The notes under the pieces were generated by a model, which saw only the letters and a program-made list of their open reading frames with translations, was not told the origin of the DNA and searched no databases. From positions 12,027,305 through 12,091,304 of the forward strand of contig OZ038480.1 in assembly GCA_964036315.1 (NCBI GenBank): a DNA stretch of 64,000 nt, read 5' to 3'. Made by a program: the position numbers and the translations under genes. Positions 21,385 through 33,540 of this stretch are shown here, piece after piece. Positions within the stretch are counted from its first letter, which is position 1; each line of letters opens with the position of its first letter. The DNA comes from Acanthosepion esculentum. Taxonomy: Eukaryota; Mollusca; Cephalopoda; Sepiida; Sepiidae.

Positions 21385-21933
21385 TTGCAAAGTATAAGGC
21401 GATTAATGACAGAGATCAAAGCAAATATAAGCCACCCCCTATCTGCATGTTACAGATGTGGTGGATTCCACTGGAATAAAGACTGTCGATTCAAATACAA
21501 GAACTGTTTAGCTTGTGGAAAAATGGGACATAAGGCATCTCAATGCAGAAACAAAAAACACACTAGTAGGGTAAGGACTACTAGAATGGACTACGAAGAC
21601 AAACTAAACATAAGAAAATACGTGGAACTCGAGATTTTAAATAAGAAGGTAAAATTACAGTTAGACTCAGGTTCGGATCTAACTATAATTAATTTACAAA
21701 CATGGAGGAAGCTAAATAGGCCGACCATGATGCATACACAGAAAATAGCCAAGTCTGTGACAGGGAAGCGTATCAATTTTGAAGCAGAAGCAATTCTGAA
21801 CGTAAAATTCCATGGAAAAACGAAAAAATTGAAGATATTTGTAATAAAAGACACAAAAATTTGGTGGGCACAGATTGGATGCAAAAATTTGACGTATGGG
21901 ATTTACCTATTAGCTCATTTTGTTAGAAATTAG
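21385..21933 (+). pseudogene. Gypsy zinc knuckles and aspartic protease
   Basis: Two CCHC knuckles are visible: CYRCGGFHWNKDC and CLACGKMGHKASQC, which bind genomic RNA. After about 45 residues the aspartic protease active site appears as LQLDSGSDLTIINLQTW, with the catalytic DSG intact. The frame closes at 21933, before the reverse transcriptase, which resumes in another frame at about 21940. The protease tail (GTDW-like) is shifted. Confidence 0.9.
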
Positions 21934-22645
21934 AGTGCGAGCCGTCAGAAGCTACAGAATTAAAAGAAGAACTACACCGTCAATTCCCCGAAGTATTCTC
22001 GAGCGGTTTGGGACGATTTAATAAGATTGCAGCTAAAATTGAACTAAAGGAAAATGTTCAGCCAGTATTCAAGAAAAAGCGAAACGTGCCTTTCGCAACC
22101 ATAGAAAAAATTGACAAGGAGTTAGATAGATTGGTACAAACTGGAATCCTTTCACAAATCGAATTCAGTGAATGGGCGGCACCAGTGGTCTACGTAAAGA
22201 AAAAATCCGGAAAACCCGTGTTTGCGCAGATTTCTCGACTGGGTTAAACAAGGCTATCAAGGATTATCACTACCCATTGCTAAGCCCGGAGGAAATATTT
22301 ACCAAGCTTAACGGTGGTAAGGTATTTTCTAAGATTGATTTAAGTGAAGCTTATCTTCAGATTCCAGTAGAAGAAGAAAGTAGAAAGATTTTATGTATCA
22401 ATACTCACAAAGGACTTTACAAATTTAACAGATTGCCATTTGGGATGAAAGTAGCACCGTCAATCTTCCAACAGACTATGGACACCATGCTCATGGGACA
22501 GAACTTTGCTACTGCTTACTTAGACAACATTTTGATCAAAAGCGATAATGTAGAAGAACACGCAACACACATTAAAGAAGTCTTTGAAAGAATTCAGGAT
22601 TTTGGTTTTAAAGTGAAGGAGAAAAAATGCGATTTTTTTTTCTAA
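21934..22645 (+). pseudogene. Gypsy reverse transcriptase, catalytic mutation
   Basis: Fingers and palm lie in two frames that switch near 22215-22230. Blocks seen: SEWAAPVVYVKKKSGKP, VFSKIDLSEAYLQIPVEEES with the first catalytic aspartate, and RLPFGMKVAPSIFQQTMDTM. The active-site motif reads AYLDNILIKS, so the second aspartate of YxDD is asparagine (GAC to AAC). A T8 run near 22630 (CGATTTTTTTT) marks another frame change into the RNase H frame. The loss of the metal-binding aspartate predicts no polymerase activity. Confidence 0.93.
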
Positions 22646-23358
22646 AAGAAATCAAGTATCTAGGCCATATAATCAATAAAAGTGGCAGAAAACCAGATAG
22701 GGCATCTGCAATAAAAAATATGCCTGAGCCGAAAAATGTCGCAGAGTTGCAAAGCTTTCTTGGTCTAGCGAACTCTTACGGTGAATTCATTGAAAGCATG
22801 CACAAATTGAGGGCTCCCCTCAATGAATTATTGAAAAAAGAGAACAAATGGAACTGGACGGAAGATTGTCAGAAAGTTTTTAAGGAGATCATAAAGAAAT
22901 TAACGTCTGATCTAGCTCTGACGCATTTTGATCCCAAACTGGAAATTATCATTGCTAGTGATGCAAGCTCACGCGGAGTGGGAGCTTGTATATTACACAA
23001 GATGAAGGATGGCACAAGGAAACCTATAGCTCACGCATCTAGATCGTTTTTACCAGCAGAGAGGAATTATTCGCAAATTGAGAAAGAAGCGTTAAGCATA
23101 GTATTCGCCATAACTCGCTTCCACAGATACATATATGGAAGAGAGTTTACTCTTCAAACTGACCATAAACCTCTTCTCACTAAATTCGGATCGAAAAAAG
23201 GACTACCAATTTACACAGCCAACAGACTTCTGAGATGGGAAACTATATTATTGAATTATAATTTCAAACTAGAGTTCCTACCGTCAAAGAAAATTGGTCA
23301 TGCGGATTATCTAGATTGGTACCTGCGAAATGCGAACCTCTGGAAGACTCTGTTATAG
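22646..23358 (+). pseudogene. Gypsy reverse transcriptase thumb and RNase H
   Basis: YLGHIINKSGRKPD opens the connection region. RNase H follows with IIASDASSRGVGACILHKM (first catalytic aspartate), NYSQIEKEALSIVFAITRFH (catalytic glutamate) and FTLQTDHKPLLTKFG (second aspartate). The three main acidic residues appear intact. The frame ends at 23358 in a stop, about 30 bp before the integrase part resumes in the same frame. Confidence 0.92.
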
Positions 23359-23388
23359 CGGCTTTGCGAGCCGAAGACGAAATTAGTA

Positions 23389-24388
23389 GTGCTAAACAAT
23401 ACGGTAAGGGAATTACCAGTGACCTTGTTAGAAATCAGAAGAGAAGCTGAAAAGGATAAATTCATACGAAGTACAAAGAGAAAAATAGAAGAAAAAGAAA
23501 GAAATCTAGCGGACAGTTTTTCAATTTGTGATCACGTATTAATTTATAATGAGAGAGTGGTCATACCCAAATCTTTACAAAGACGAATTCTGATGGACTT
23601 TCATCTAGGACACCCAGGGAAAAATCGGATGAAAGCGTTAATGAGAACTTTCGTGTACTGGCCTACTATGGATAACGACATTACTCAAATAGTAGAAAAA
23701 TGTAGAGGCTGTGCTGCGGCAGCAAAGGCACCACCTATTATACAAAAACCATGGCCGAAGGTGGACAGACCTTGGTCTAGAATCCATGCCGACTATGCAG
23801 GACACATAGATGGATATTACTACTTGATAAAGGTAGATAGCTTTAGCAATTTGCCAGAAGTTTTCAGATACAAAAACGCTACAACGGAAAACTATTAATT
23901 GTCTACACGAGTTATTCGCAAGATTCGGCGTGGTAGATTGCCTTGTAACGGATAATGGTACTCAATTCACCTCGAGCGACTTTCAAGAATTCTGTGCGAC
24001 TTATAAAGTCAAACATGTTAAAATAGCACCATACCATCCACGATCTAACGGGCAAGCCGAAAGGTTTGTGGACACGCTTAAGAGAGCCTTGAAAATAGCA
24101 GAGGACGTACCAACAGAAAGAGCCATACAACAGTTCCTACAAGTCTACAGAATCACCCCGAACGGAAACACACCATCTGGCCTTTTGCCAGCTGAAGTAA
24201 TGTTTGCCCGCAAAATACGGTCTGTTTTTGATAAACTCTTACCCAGCAAGAATAAAAATCGGCATACACCGATAGTGCCTAAAAGATCCTTCAAACCAGG
24301 CGAACGGGTCTATTTCAGAATGTTTAAGAATAATATGGCATGCTGGGAACCAGGTACGATAATAAGCAGACTGGGGAATGTTCTGTAA
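23389..24388 (+). pseudogene. Gypsy integrase
   Basis: The HHCC zinc domain is visible as DFHLGHPGKNRMKALMRTFV and a following CRGCAAAAKAPP. The catalytic core shows RIHADYAGHIDGYYYLI (D), then after a frame change at 23898-23930 LVTDNGTQFTSSDFQEF (D) and HPRSNGQAERFVDTL (E), so the DDE triad is present but in two frames. A C-terminal FKPGERVYFRMF block with GTIISRLG follows. No chromodomain is evident. Confidence 0.92.
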
Positions 24389-24646
24389 ACGATCCAAGGC
24401 GAAAAATTCACTCACAGGAGACATATCAATCAGATACAAAAAAGACAGGTAGAGGAGCCAACTTCGTCACTTTCGGAAAATGAAGACTCAATGGAGCCGA
24501 TTTTTGAAGCATTTGAAATTCAAAGACAACAAGTAGCCACGGAGATTAGAAGAGCAAGCAGGAAAAGAAAATTCACAGAACCGCTAATAAGAGACCATAA
24601 GCGAAAAAAATATTAACTCCCCGCCAAAAAGAAGGTAGGGAGGGGG
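24389..24646 (+). other. Gypsy pol tail and polypurine tract
   Basis: Degraded continuation of the integrase C-terminus (basic, RRASRKRK-like near 24550-24570) to a stop near 24615. It is followed by GGTAGGGAGGGGG at about 24634-24646, the polypurine tract that primes plus-strand synthesis, immediately before the 3' LTR. Confidence 0.8.
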
Positions 24647-25040
<394 letters not shown>

Positions 25041-25560
25041 GAAAGTAAATAAATAAATTAAAGAATGAAAGAGAGAAAGAAAGTTATTAAGTAAAGAAAG
25101 AAAGTAAAGAAAGACATTAAATGAAGAAAGTAAATAAAGAAAGAAAGAAAGAGAGAAAGTAAATAATTAAATAAATTCAAGAAAGAAAGAAAGAGAGAGA
25201 AAGAAAGTAATTAAATAAAGAAAGAAAGTAAAGAAAGACACTAAATGAAGAAAGAAAGTAAATAAAGAAAGATAAAAAGAAAGAAAGAGAGAAAGAAAGT
25301 AAATAAAGAAAGGAAGAAAGAGAGACAGAAAGTAATTAAGTAAAAAGAAAGTAAAGAAAGAAAGTAAATAAAGATATAACTAAATAAGTAAATAAAGAAA
25401 AAGACAGAAAGAAAGTAAATAAATTAAAGAAAGAAAGAGAGAAAGAAAGTACTTAAGTAAAGAAAGAAAGTAAATAAAGAAAGAAAGAATGCAAATAAAC
25501 AAAGCAAATAAATAAATAAAGGAAGAAAGAAAGAGAGAAAGAAAGAAGGACAGAACTAAC
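25041..25560. repeat. Purine-rich (GAAA)n/(GTAAATAAA)n block
   Basis: Continuation of the array at 19.5-20.0 kb on the other side of the Gypsy element. It has a loose higher-order repeat of GAAAGAAAGTAAATAAAG. Confidence 0.9.
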
Positions 25561-26352
25561 AGAGACAGAAAAAATGGCGGAGTACAAATAAACGCTTGAG
25601 AAGAATGACGAGTGGGGAAGGTAGAGAGACAAGAAAAGATGGCAGTGGCGATAGGAATTGAAAAAGATGCAAAGATTAGGCGAGGGTGTCCAGTAAGTTA
25701 AAGATGATAATAACAAACTAACCAATTGAAATTAAGGCAGACATCGGATGCAGAACGAAAAACAAGATAAAATTGGGAAAATGTTCTCTCTGCCTCCATT
25801 TCGCGAACAAACATTGACTAACTCAAAAGTAGACATTTACTTGTTTTAAATAAAGTATATCTAATCCTGTACGTATAATATAACCATCACGGACGCAGAA
25901 AGTGGAATCCGTTAGCCGAGTTCATATTTGTGGCCGAGCCTGTTAAGTTCATTTTCGCGTTGGTTGCTCTTAGGTAAAAAGCATTGATCTATAGCAGCCG
26001 TTACACTCTGTTTGGCCAGACGCGCCTGCGTTAAAAAAAAAACTATACTTTTCAGCTTTTGGGCCTGTGTTTAAAAAAAAAGTGGGGGGTCATACGTAGC
26101 ATGAATTTCAAGAGACTAGCCCTCTTTCATACCGCGCCGCCGATGAGTTAGAATGCACGCATGACACAGGCTCTACACTCTCTCACACATCAACACAGTA
26201 AATTCAACCTCGTTCATTCATTCTTTTTACAGGGACTATCTTAAGGACATTCCTTAAATGTTCACACACAGGAACTATCCTTGAACATTCTGTATACTAA
26301 AAGTTCTCGATACAATAAACATTTCTTTCTTACATTGCTCATTCTTTTGTTT
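25561..26352. other. Unassigned sequence
   Basis: No domain is recognised. The 26090-26330 part contains ACAATAAACATTTC, a polyadenylation-like signal, and could be an LTR or UTR relic, but no pairing end was found. Confidence 0.4.
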
Positions 26353-27071
26353 GTCTATATAAGGGGTCGGCAAGCTTTTGGAGTGAGAGGGTCAGAAAGG
26401 TATGTGAGATCTTGGAGGAGGGTCATGATATCAAACTTACTATAATAATGTGTCTCGACCCCTGACCGCTACGTCCAGAAAACTTGCCTTGGTCTGAAGG
26501 TTTAAAGAAAAAACAACGAAGTTAATGTTATATTATTTAAACAAGTTTTCTTATTTTCCTGCAGGTATAACAGGATAACAGCTAACACAAAAATGCAAAT
26601 GAAATACAGATAAAAATGGCAAATTATTTAATGAGACACTTGTTTCTGTTTATAGTTCGATAACTTCTCCACATCAGGTGAAATATTTGTCGGCAACAGG
26701 AGAAAAATATAATCCAGGTGGTCATCACCCAACCTTGTTCGAAAAACGATTTTAGTATATTTCATTTTTGAAAAAGTTATTCACAAGCATATGTACTTCC
26801 AAATAATGATACCATTCAGATGGATTTTATATTTTCCGCTTGGCAAAACATATTTCTTGTAGAAGTCAGCAGTGGATTCGAAATTACATTTTGATTTAAA
26901 AAATTCGTCGCATTGTAAGTTGATTAACTCCAACTGATATGTTTCTGCCACTTGCACTACAAATTAAATAAATAATTTGTGTCCAGGTATTAAAGTTGGC
27001 GGGCCAGACAAAAATCCTTCGCGAGCTGGATGTGGCCCGCGGGCCGGGATTTGCCGACCACTAGTCTATAT
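26353..27071. mobile_element. Non-autonomous hAT element with exact 8-bp target duplication (hAT-2)
   Basis: GTCTATAT occurs at 26353-26360 and 27064-27071, flanking a 703-bp element (26361-27063). The left end AAGGGGTCGGCAAG and the right end read inward TAGTGGTCGGCAAA match at 11 of 14 positions. A subterminal CGCGGGCC-type palindrome (TGGCCCGCGGGCCGGG) lies at the right end. No intact transposase is seen. Confidence 0.93.
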
Positions 27072-27359
27072 CTTTCAAGCAATTCAACACATGTAGTTGA
27101 AACTTATTTTACTTTGGATGTCTTCGTCCTAATCAGCTGTAACTCCTCACGGCACAAATCCATTTCTTTATCTACCAGCTATGAGTAAAATAGAAGCGTA
27201 GACTGGAGCCTCTTGCCTTGGGTGGCAGCCAGTCTACAAGAACCATGATCGCCAACATCCTGAGGTGACATAGCATTTTTTTAAATGATCAGGAAGAACT
27301 AATTTAAACATATTTTTTAAGGCCTGCTTCATTTTTTAAAGTTTTGTTTTCAGTTTTCG
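27072..27359. other. Unassigned, with faint SINE B body similarity
   Basis: CCAGCTATGAGTAAAATAGA and CCTTGGGTGGCAGCC at 27175-27230 resemble the SINE B body. The rest is not recognised. Confidence 0.4.
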
Positions 27360-28990
27360 AACAAGTCAGGCTTACGGATATACATCACGGTAAATCCAGT
27401 TGAGTTCCAATTCCGGTTGGGTTCATTATATTCATCCTCTTGACTTTTGTAATCGTAGAGCGGACCCGAATGCAGGAGCCACGCTAATTCTTTTCCACGG
27501 CGGTCTGTCAAAGGCAGCCACCATCAATTCTGGTATAGCCATACCTGTCCATTGTTTGACATTGTCCAACAAGGTTTTGCGTTTGCGTCTTCTCCTACGC
27601 CCACCTTCAACGGTGCCTTGCATGAAGGTCTTGCACAGGCTGTTGTGACTTGTAATGTCTCCAAAGCACACCATTTTTCTCCGTTTGACAGTGGCAAGAA
27701 TATTTTCCAGGTGTTCCACAAAACTTTCAACCCTTTTCAACAGAAACTCATTGTTTTCTTTTGTTCCCAATAGAAAATGGCAAGGAGTTTTCTCATGCAT
27801 TTTTTTTCAAACTCTTGGATCCTTCTCTCTGTATCTGCCAACAGTTTCCACGTTTCACATCAATGTAGCAGTATTGAGACGACCAACTATTTGTACAGTC
27901 TGTACTTTGTTTGGAAGCTGATTTTGCTCCTTCATATTCTTGCCAATTTGGCCATTCAGTGCCATGTCTGCGGCAATCCGTGTGCGTATTTCCGAGTTGC
28001 AGGAACCATCTTTAGACAAGATTACTCTTAAGTATTTAAAACTGGACACTTTCTCCAGTGAATTCCCGTTTATAGTAATTTTGACACTCGTGTTACTGTT
28101 TGTGCTATTCACCATTATTTCTCGGAGCTAACCTCCATTCCATATGTTTCTGCTCTTTCAAAAGGTTTGTTGGTCAAGTCCTGGGGCTCACTGTTAATAC
28201 CTATTTGTGAGGTCAATGTCATCTGAAAAATGTTAGTTACAGACGGGTCTGCCACCGATAGAGATTGAAGGATCACGGATGTTCTTGCATGATTCTCTCG
28301 AGAAATGGGTTGAACAATGTGGATGAAAGTACGCATACCTGTCGCACACCGACGCCTGTCCGGAAGAACCCTCCCATTTGTTTTCCCGGAAGAACTATGC
28401 TGGTGGTATCTTTATATAGGGCCTGGATGACTTGGATAATTCCGTTATCTATATTGAATTACCTAAGGATTTTGCCAAAGACCGTCATGCCATACACGAT
28501 CAAATGCTTTCTTGAATTCAACAAAGTTGTGAAACACGTCCTTCTGATGTTGCAGGCGTTTCTCTACGTGGATACGACACTTGGATATATGTTCTATTGT
28601 ATGTCGCTGTCTGGCTTGTTCTTCTGATAGCAGTTCTTCAGCCTTGGATTTCATATCCTTCAAAATAATACGGAGCAAGACTTTATTAGGATGACTGGTC
28701 AGGCTTATTGTCCTATAATTTCGGCACTACCTGAGACTTCCTTTCTTTGTCTGAGGTATTACCAATGACTCCAATCGTTAGGCAACTTTTTGTTCTCAAA
28801 TCTTCTGGAATAGTGTTGTTATCACTTTGATAGTTTCTTCACCTCCATCTTTTATCAGCTCAGAGAGAATATTAGCCACTCCGGGTAACTTGCCAGGATT
28901 CGATCTCTTTACTGTAAACTCAACCTTTTCTTTCAGTACTGACAGACTGATCTCGTCTTCTTCAGTGGAAATACTCTTGGGAAAAGTATG
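27360..28990 (-). pseudogene. RTE-like LINE reverse transcriptase and C-terminal domain
   Basis: Reading minus from 28990, frames give a KSNPGK-like block, LRRIILKDMKSKAEELLSEE-type sequence (start of palm), CRIHVEKRLQHQKDVFHNFV, FKKAFDRVWHDGLWQ with the first catalytic aspartate, a shifted SDDIDL where FADD is expected (about 28215), LEKVSSFKYLRVILSKDGSC, and a C-terminal LATVKRRKMVCFGDITSHNS with EGGRRRRRKRK. All are standard RTE blocks. At least four frame changes and stops make it a pseudogene. The upstream endonuclease is not contiguous here. Confidence 0.88.
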
Positions 28991-29162
28991 AGTCCACGTG
29001 GTCTACCGTGGCCATAAAGTCAGTGATCAGTTTACATATTGATTTTAATGCAGAATTGAACCCCTAATTTATATCTAGATTATTTTTTGTTTGTTTATAA
29101 AATTCTGATTAGGTATAAATTTATCTCCTCACCCCATTATATGGGTTAATTAGTTAGACTAT
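28991..29162. other. AT-rich sequence
   Basis: Nothing recognised; short AT-rich stretch between the RTE-like relic and the duplicated segment. Confidence 0.5.
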
Positions 29163-29738
29163 TAGTTAGATTATTATCTAAAATATTTTATAGTCTAAAA
29201 ATATTTTCTGCAAACGGTTGATAAGCCGTAAAAAATGAATGAATCAATCGATTGTTGCAAATCTGGATCAATATTTAGACTAAACAGTCACACAGAACTT
29301 GTTAGTTGAATTTAGTAACTTAATATCGATATATTCCTTTACAATGTTGTGTCTTTCTGATGAACGCACGCTGGCATATCGTCAACATGTATTTCACACC
29401 GTATGACGAGCACCCAATTATGGCTTGGAATCATGTCTATACTCACCAACGTATAACGCGAACTAAACTGTAAGTCAGATTGTAATTTTAAAGCTAAAAC
29501 TCAGTGAAAAGATTAAAGAAATCGTGACAGAAAATATATGGCATTCAAAATATAAATAAAAAAATCTGGGTAGAAAAATGCAAATGTGTCGCTAAAATTA
29601 ATTAAATTTCCTTAGAAGCCTCGAATTCTAAAAATTCTTTATCATCATCTTCCGTGTCGGGAAATTTAGTTTTTCGTGGTCATAAGACGAATGGTTCCAG
29701 CGATCGCTTTCTACCAACTTTAACTTGTGTCTGTAAAG
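29163..29738 (+). repeat. Tandem duplicated segment, left copy
   Basis: ATTATTATCTAAAATATTTT through GCGATCGCTTTCTACCAACTTTAA has a clear second copy at about 30458-30740 (for example TTTTCTGCAAAGGGTTGATA and CGGGAAATTTAGTTTTTCGT in both). The right copy lacks about 280 bp. The hAT-3 element sits inside the left copy. Confidence 0.88.
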
Positions 29739-30442
29739 CAGGGGTTCCCAACCTTTTTTACGTGGCGGCACACTATTGAGTTCTTTAAATTTTCGCGGCA
29801 CACCTATCACAAAAAAGAAATATTTTCCACTCATAAAGCCTTTTTGCAATAAAATAATAAAAAACAAAGAATATTATATAAGAAGAATTTTTATTCACAT
29901 AAATCAACATATCCTGTATTTAATATCGGGTATAAAATAATAATGGTGAATGTCAGTTGGACAGTTGTGCATAAAGTTAGATTAGCCTGAAATTGAAAAG
30001 ATTCAAAATGGTTAGGAAAAGGTAAAAAAATGTTTGGGAGTTAGGAGCATGACGTAAAACCTCACATAGTACAGTTCTGTGTTACAAGTTTTTGTCTTAA
30101 AACCTGTGTATTTAAGAATCGTTTTGGTATCGAAATCGGGTCTGAATTATTCAGCTCCGATGCCGATTCCCGATACTTTGAAAAACTCCTGATATTCCGA
30201 TTAATCGACCTATGACTAATATAAACCATAATAACGCTTACCAATTCGTATGCGCGAAATGTTTAGATTCCAGAAATTCGGCGATTTTGAATTGAGCGGT
30301 GTCATCATGATTAAGAAATTGAATGTCTTTATTAAACAAAATGAAATGGCTTCTAGGTATTATCTCTTCGCGGCACACCAGTAATCATTCCGTGGCACAC
30401 TAATGTGCCGCGGCACAGTGATTGGGTACCACTGCTGTAAAG
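29731..30442. mobile_element. Non-autonomous hAT element with exact 8-bp target duplication (hAT-3)
   Basis: CTGTAAAG occurs at 29731-29738 and 30435-30442 around a 696-bp element (29739-30434). The left end is CAGGGGTTCCCAACC; the right end read inward is CAGTGGTACCCAATC (12 of 15 match). Subterminal GCGGCACAC motifs occur several times near both ends, as in many hAT elements where they bind transposase. No transposase frame is present. Confidence 0.95.
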
Positions 30443-30840
30443 ACTTGTATCAGTAAATCATTATTATCTAAAAAAATTAACAGTCTAAAAATAATTTTCT
30501 GCAAAGGGTTGATAATCCGTAGAAAATGAATGAATCAATTGAATAAATTGTTGCAAATCTGGATCAATATTTCAACAGTCACACAAAATGCAAATGTGTT
30601 GGGAAAATTAATTAAATTTCACCAGAACCTTCGATTTCTAAAAATTTGTTATTATCATCTTCCATATCGGGAAATTTAGTTTTTCGTGGTCATAGAACGT
30701 AGAGTTTCGGCGATCGCTTCCTATCAGCTTTAATGTTCTCATTGTAAATAACGCACATACGTGTTTTAAGGTTTAGATTTGATGTAAATGCAATGTGTAT
30801 TTCACGCCGTGGGATACGGTAGATATTTATTAACCTTATC
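30443..30840 (+). repeat. Tandem duplicated segment, right copy
   Basis: Homologous to 29163-29738 minus an internal deletion. The alignment weakens after about 30740, though GTATTTCACGCCGTGGGATA at about 30798 still resembles GTATTTCACACCGTATGACG at 29389. Confidence 0.82.
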
Positions 30841-32440
30841 TTAGATTGGCACAAGCCCCAAATAGGGAGCAAATAGAAAGGTCAATATGCCAAGCTCACC
30901 AACCATTCTAGCTATTGTGAATATCTGGAGAAATGTTGCTCGATTTTGTTGTAACTTCACAACCAACCAGAGAGGACCTTGCTGCGAATGCATACACGGG
31001 AACGGCCGGATTCTCTTCATTCTCTTGCCAAAGGATGTCATCTTCAGAGCCATCCATGGCTGTCGTAAGACAAAACTTTTTAAAACCTCTCTTTGTAACA
31101 TACTCAATGACGAAAACCCAAGATTCCTGAATCCATTTTACAATAAGTTCCAACCCTGGTTTTTTTCTGTGGCCACCAGCAGTAAAACTGGAAACACCAG
31201 AAATCATCTAGCCATTCCATTTTTTTGCCCATCTCTTGTTTAAATCGATGGGTGCAGACAGAATCCATTACTTGAAGTTGGCCAGTCATTCCCCCTGCTA
31301 TAATGACAAGATCAGTCCTCTTCTGCTGAAATATATTCTTCATGCAAGGCATCCTAGGGTAACGAAATGAATCAAGAAACAACATACGTCTAATTCTTGT
31401 AAATTCTGTTCTGTGTTTACACGAAACATTCAGCAGCCAGTCCTTTGTGAATTTCTTATTCGTCCAGCCTTTTGCATGACATTTTACAATCATGCCGCCT
31501 GGGCACTGACCCTTTATTGGCAGAGTTTTCCATTTAAAAATTACGTAAGAGGACATCTTATCATCACCATATGCACCAAGCATGACTGTGAACCTATTCT
31601 TCTCATTTCCAGTTGTTTTATTGGAAGAGACTTCACCCCTTGAGTTCCAGAATTTGAAAACAAGGCACATCAAAAGTCAAGGTGTTTGGTCAGCATTTCC
31701 AATACTGCCTACAGGATAGTTGTGTTAACAACACGCTGGAAATTCAAAAGCTTATCTTCGTAGTCATCAGGCAAACACTTGGCTATAGACGTTCTTCTAA
31801 CAGATATATCAAATCTCTTCATAAAAAGAAAACACCAGTTTGCTGAAGCTTTAAATGTGTTTCCAGGATACATGGTTTTCATAAATTCTTTTGCATTCAT
31901 CCTTATTCCACAGTACTTATGGAACATCCACTTGATTGTCTTTCTTTCACAAATTTAGCTAAACTTTGTTCCATATCTGGATATTGAGCTTTTCTTCCTC
32001 TACCTATAGCTTTGGCACTTGATTTACACTTTTTTAGTTCATTTTTATTCTTTCTCCATAAACCTATGTCAGTCTCATTCAACTCATATTCTCTGGCTGC
32101 AGCTCTGTTTCCTATTCTTTCTGATAATTCTGTTACTTTTTGTTTGAAATTTGCACCATAACTCGCACATTTTGACGACATTTTGGCGGTAAAATAAAAT
32201 GTTATATTTATCGGGAAAACCGCCGGTAATTTTCAACATTATTTTAACCGCTTAATTCCGATTTTATTCTTGATGTCAAGGTCGACAAAATGTCTTCATA
32301 ATTATTTTTTGTTTTTTTTTCTGACAAAATTTATAGATGCGTATTATACATAGGGATAGATATATTTATTAATTTTTCGATCATTTGTTGGGGTGCGTAT
32401 TATTTTCGAGAAATTACGGCAATAAGTGCACCAGACCATA
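30841..32440 (-). pseudogene. pogo/Tigger-like transposase, frameshifted
   Basis: Minus strand from 32181: MSSKCASYGANFKQKVTELS with IGNRAAAREYELNETDIGLW, a pogo-type helix-turn-helix. A CENPB-type second DNA-binding region follows (FKASANWCFLFMKRFDISVR). The DDE domain then shows VMLGAYGDDKMSSYVIFKWK (first aspartate), MLFLDSFRYPRMPCMKN (second) and VIIAGGMTGQLQVMDSVCTH (third). All three acidic positions appear present, but several frame changes (near 31930, 31705 and 31110) disrupt it. Sequence 32330-32425 has repeated GCGTATTAT motifs and TTTCGAGAAATTACGG, likely the 5' terminal inverted repeat. I could not place the opposite end with certainty. Confidence 0.85.
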
Positions 32441-32690
32441 TATGGTTGTAGAATTCGGACGAATTGTGCAAGATGGATTCTGGCGGGAAAAAATTTCTGG
32501 CGCGAAACATAAATGAAGATCATGTTGAACGGGCTTCTAGATCATTTCATATTAATTCAGATGACCTCCACGGCGGGGTAGGTAATGGCTGAGCAATGGC
32601 GGAGTAGGTAATGCCTGCCCAAGTTACTTATACGCAGTAACTACTTATTTAAGACGTTGAATTCTGAGAAAGACAATATTCGGAAAATTC
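32441..32690. other. Unassigned sequence
   Basis: No recognised coding or repeat family. Confidence 0.45.
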
Positions 32691-33040
32691 TATTCCAACG
32701 TCATGATCTTTTCAGTTGGAACTTTCAATGAACGGAGCTTGACCAGGAGCGAGAAGCAAGTGCGGTTAGCGATGGAAGTTTCTAGGACATATTTTGCGAA
32801 TAGATCCAGTTTGCCCAGCTAAGAAAGCCATGGAGTTTTACTTTGAAAAGACTGACTTCAAAAAGGTCAAAGGTCATCCAAGAACCACCATAGTCACAAC
32901 GCTGACCCGGTACATTCAAAGAACAAGGCAGAAAGATCCCACTTTGCCTTTGGAGAAGTTTACAATCAAGGAAGATCTGCAACGAATCCCCAAACTCTCA
33001 GAAGACAGAGAAGGCTGGTAAAATAATGTCGAATCAGTAG
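32691..33040 (+). pseudogene. LINE polymerase C-terminal fragment
   Basis: The frames give WKFLGHILRIDPVCPAKKAM followed by EFYFEKTDFKKVKGHPRTTI and VTTLTRYIQRTRQKDPTLPL, a conserved C-terminal block (G-PRTTIVTTL) that I recall from non-LTR polymerases in invertebrates. The rest of the polymerase is absent. The family is not certain. Confidence 0.62.
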
Positions 33041-33079
33041 ACAATGTCACTGAAGGTGAGAGGTCATGTTAATTCATGA

Positions 33080-33540
33080 CCTGAAATCGAAACAGTTTTG
33101 ATGATGCTGATGACCTCCACGGCTCAATCGTTGAACCTACGTTGTTTCTGATGTTCAACAGCGACCTGCCAGATGTCATCGGTTCCAACTAGGGATTTAT
33201 GAAGATGATGCAACTATTTACTCCTGCCAAGTACGACAGGTCCGACAAAGTAAAACTGGCAACTGCTCTCGAAAATGCCGCCATCCCAATCAGTGGTTAA
33301 ATGCGACAAGGAATGGATTAAACACCTCCAAAATAAAAGTGTTTTCATTTAGTCACCACAGAGAAGCTTTTCTGTCTCCTATCTGCATGACTAATGCTAA
33401 ACTTCAAGAGAGCAACACTTTGTCCCTTCTTGGACTTGCGTTTTTCACTTCATATCAGTGAAGTGATCATATTTAATCAGTTGTTAGGTCGACTGCTAGA
33501 AATCTGGTTCTCCGTTTCGTGCAGGAAATACATTTCAATT
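33080..33540 (+). pseudogene. Jockey-like LINE reverse transcriptase, central fragment
   Basis: The frame shows a DLPDVIG-like block, QLGIYEDDATIYSC (the catalytic Y/F-ADD motif, here EDD), ATRNGLNTSKIKVFSFSHHR and LQESNTLSLLGLAF. These are the palm and following blocks of Jockey/CR1 LINEs, the same family as the C-terminal J fragments. Stops occur both sides. It lies just downstream of the previous LINE fragment but belongs to a different block order, so they are separate insertions. Confidence 0.75.

Noticed and set aside
26090..26352. A solo LTR ending in the polyadenylation-like ACAATAAACATTTC region
   Set aside because: No TG/CA ends or flanking duplication could be paired.
30841..32440. 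A domesticated pogo-derived host gene
   Set aside because: The three acidic residues are kept, but the reading frame changes several times without splice sites at the breaks, so it is a decayed transposase.
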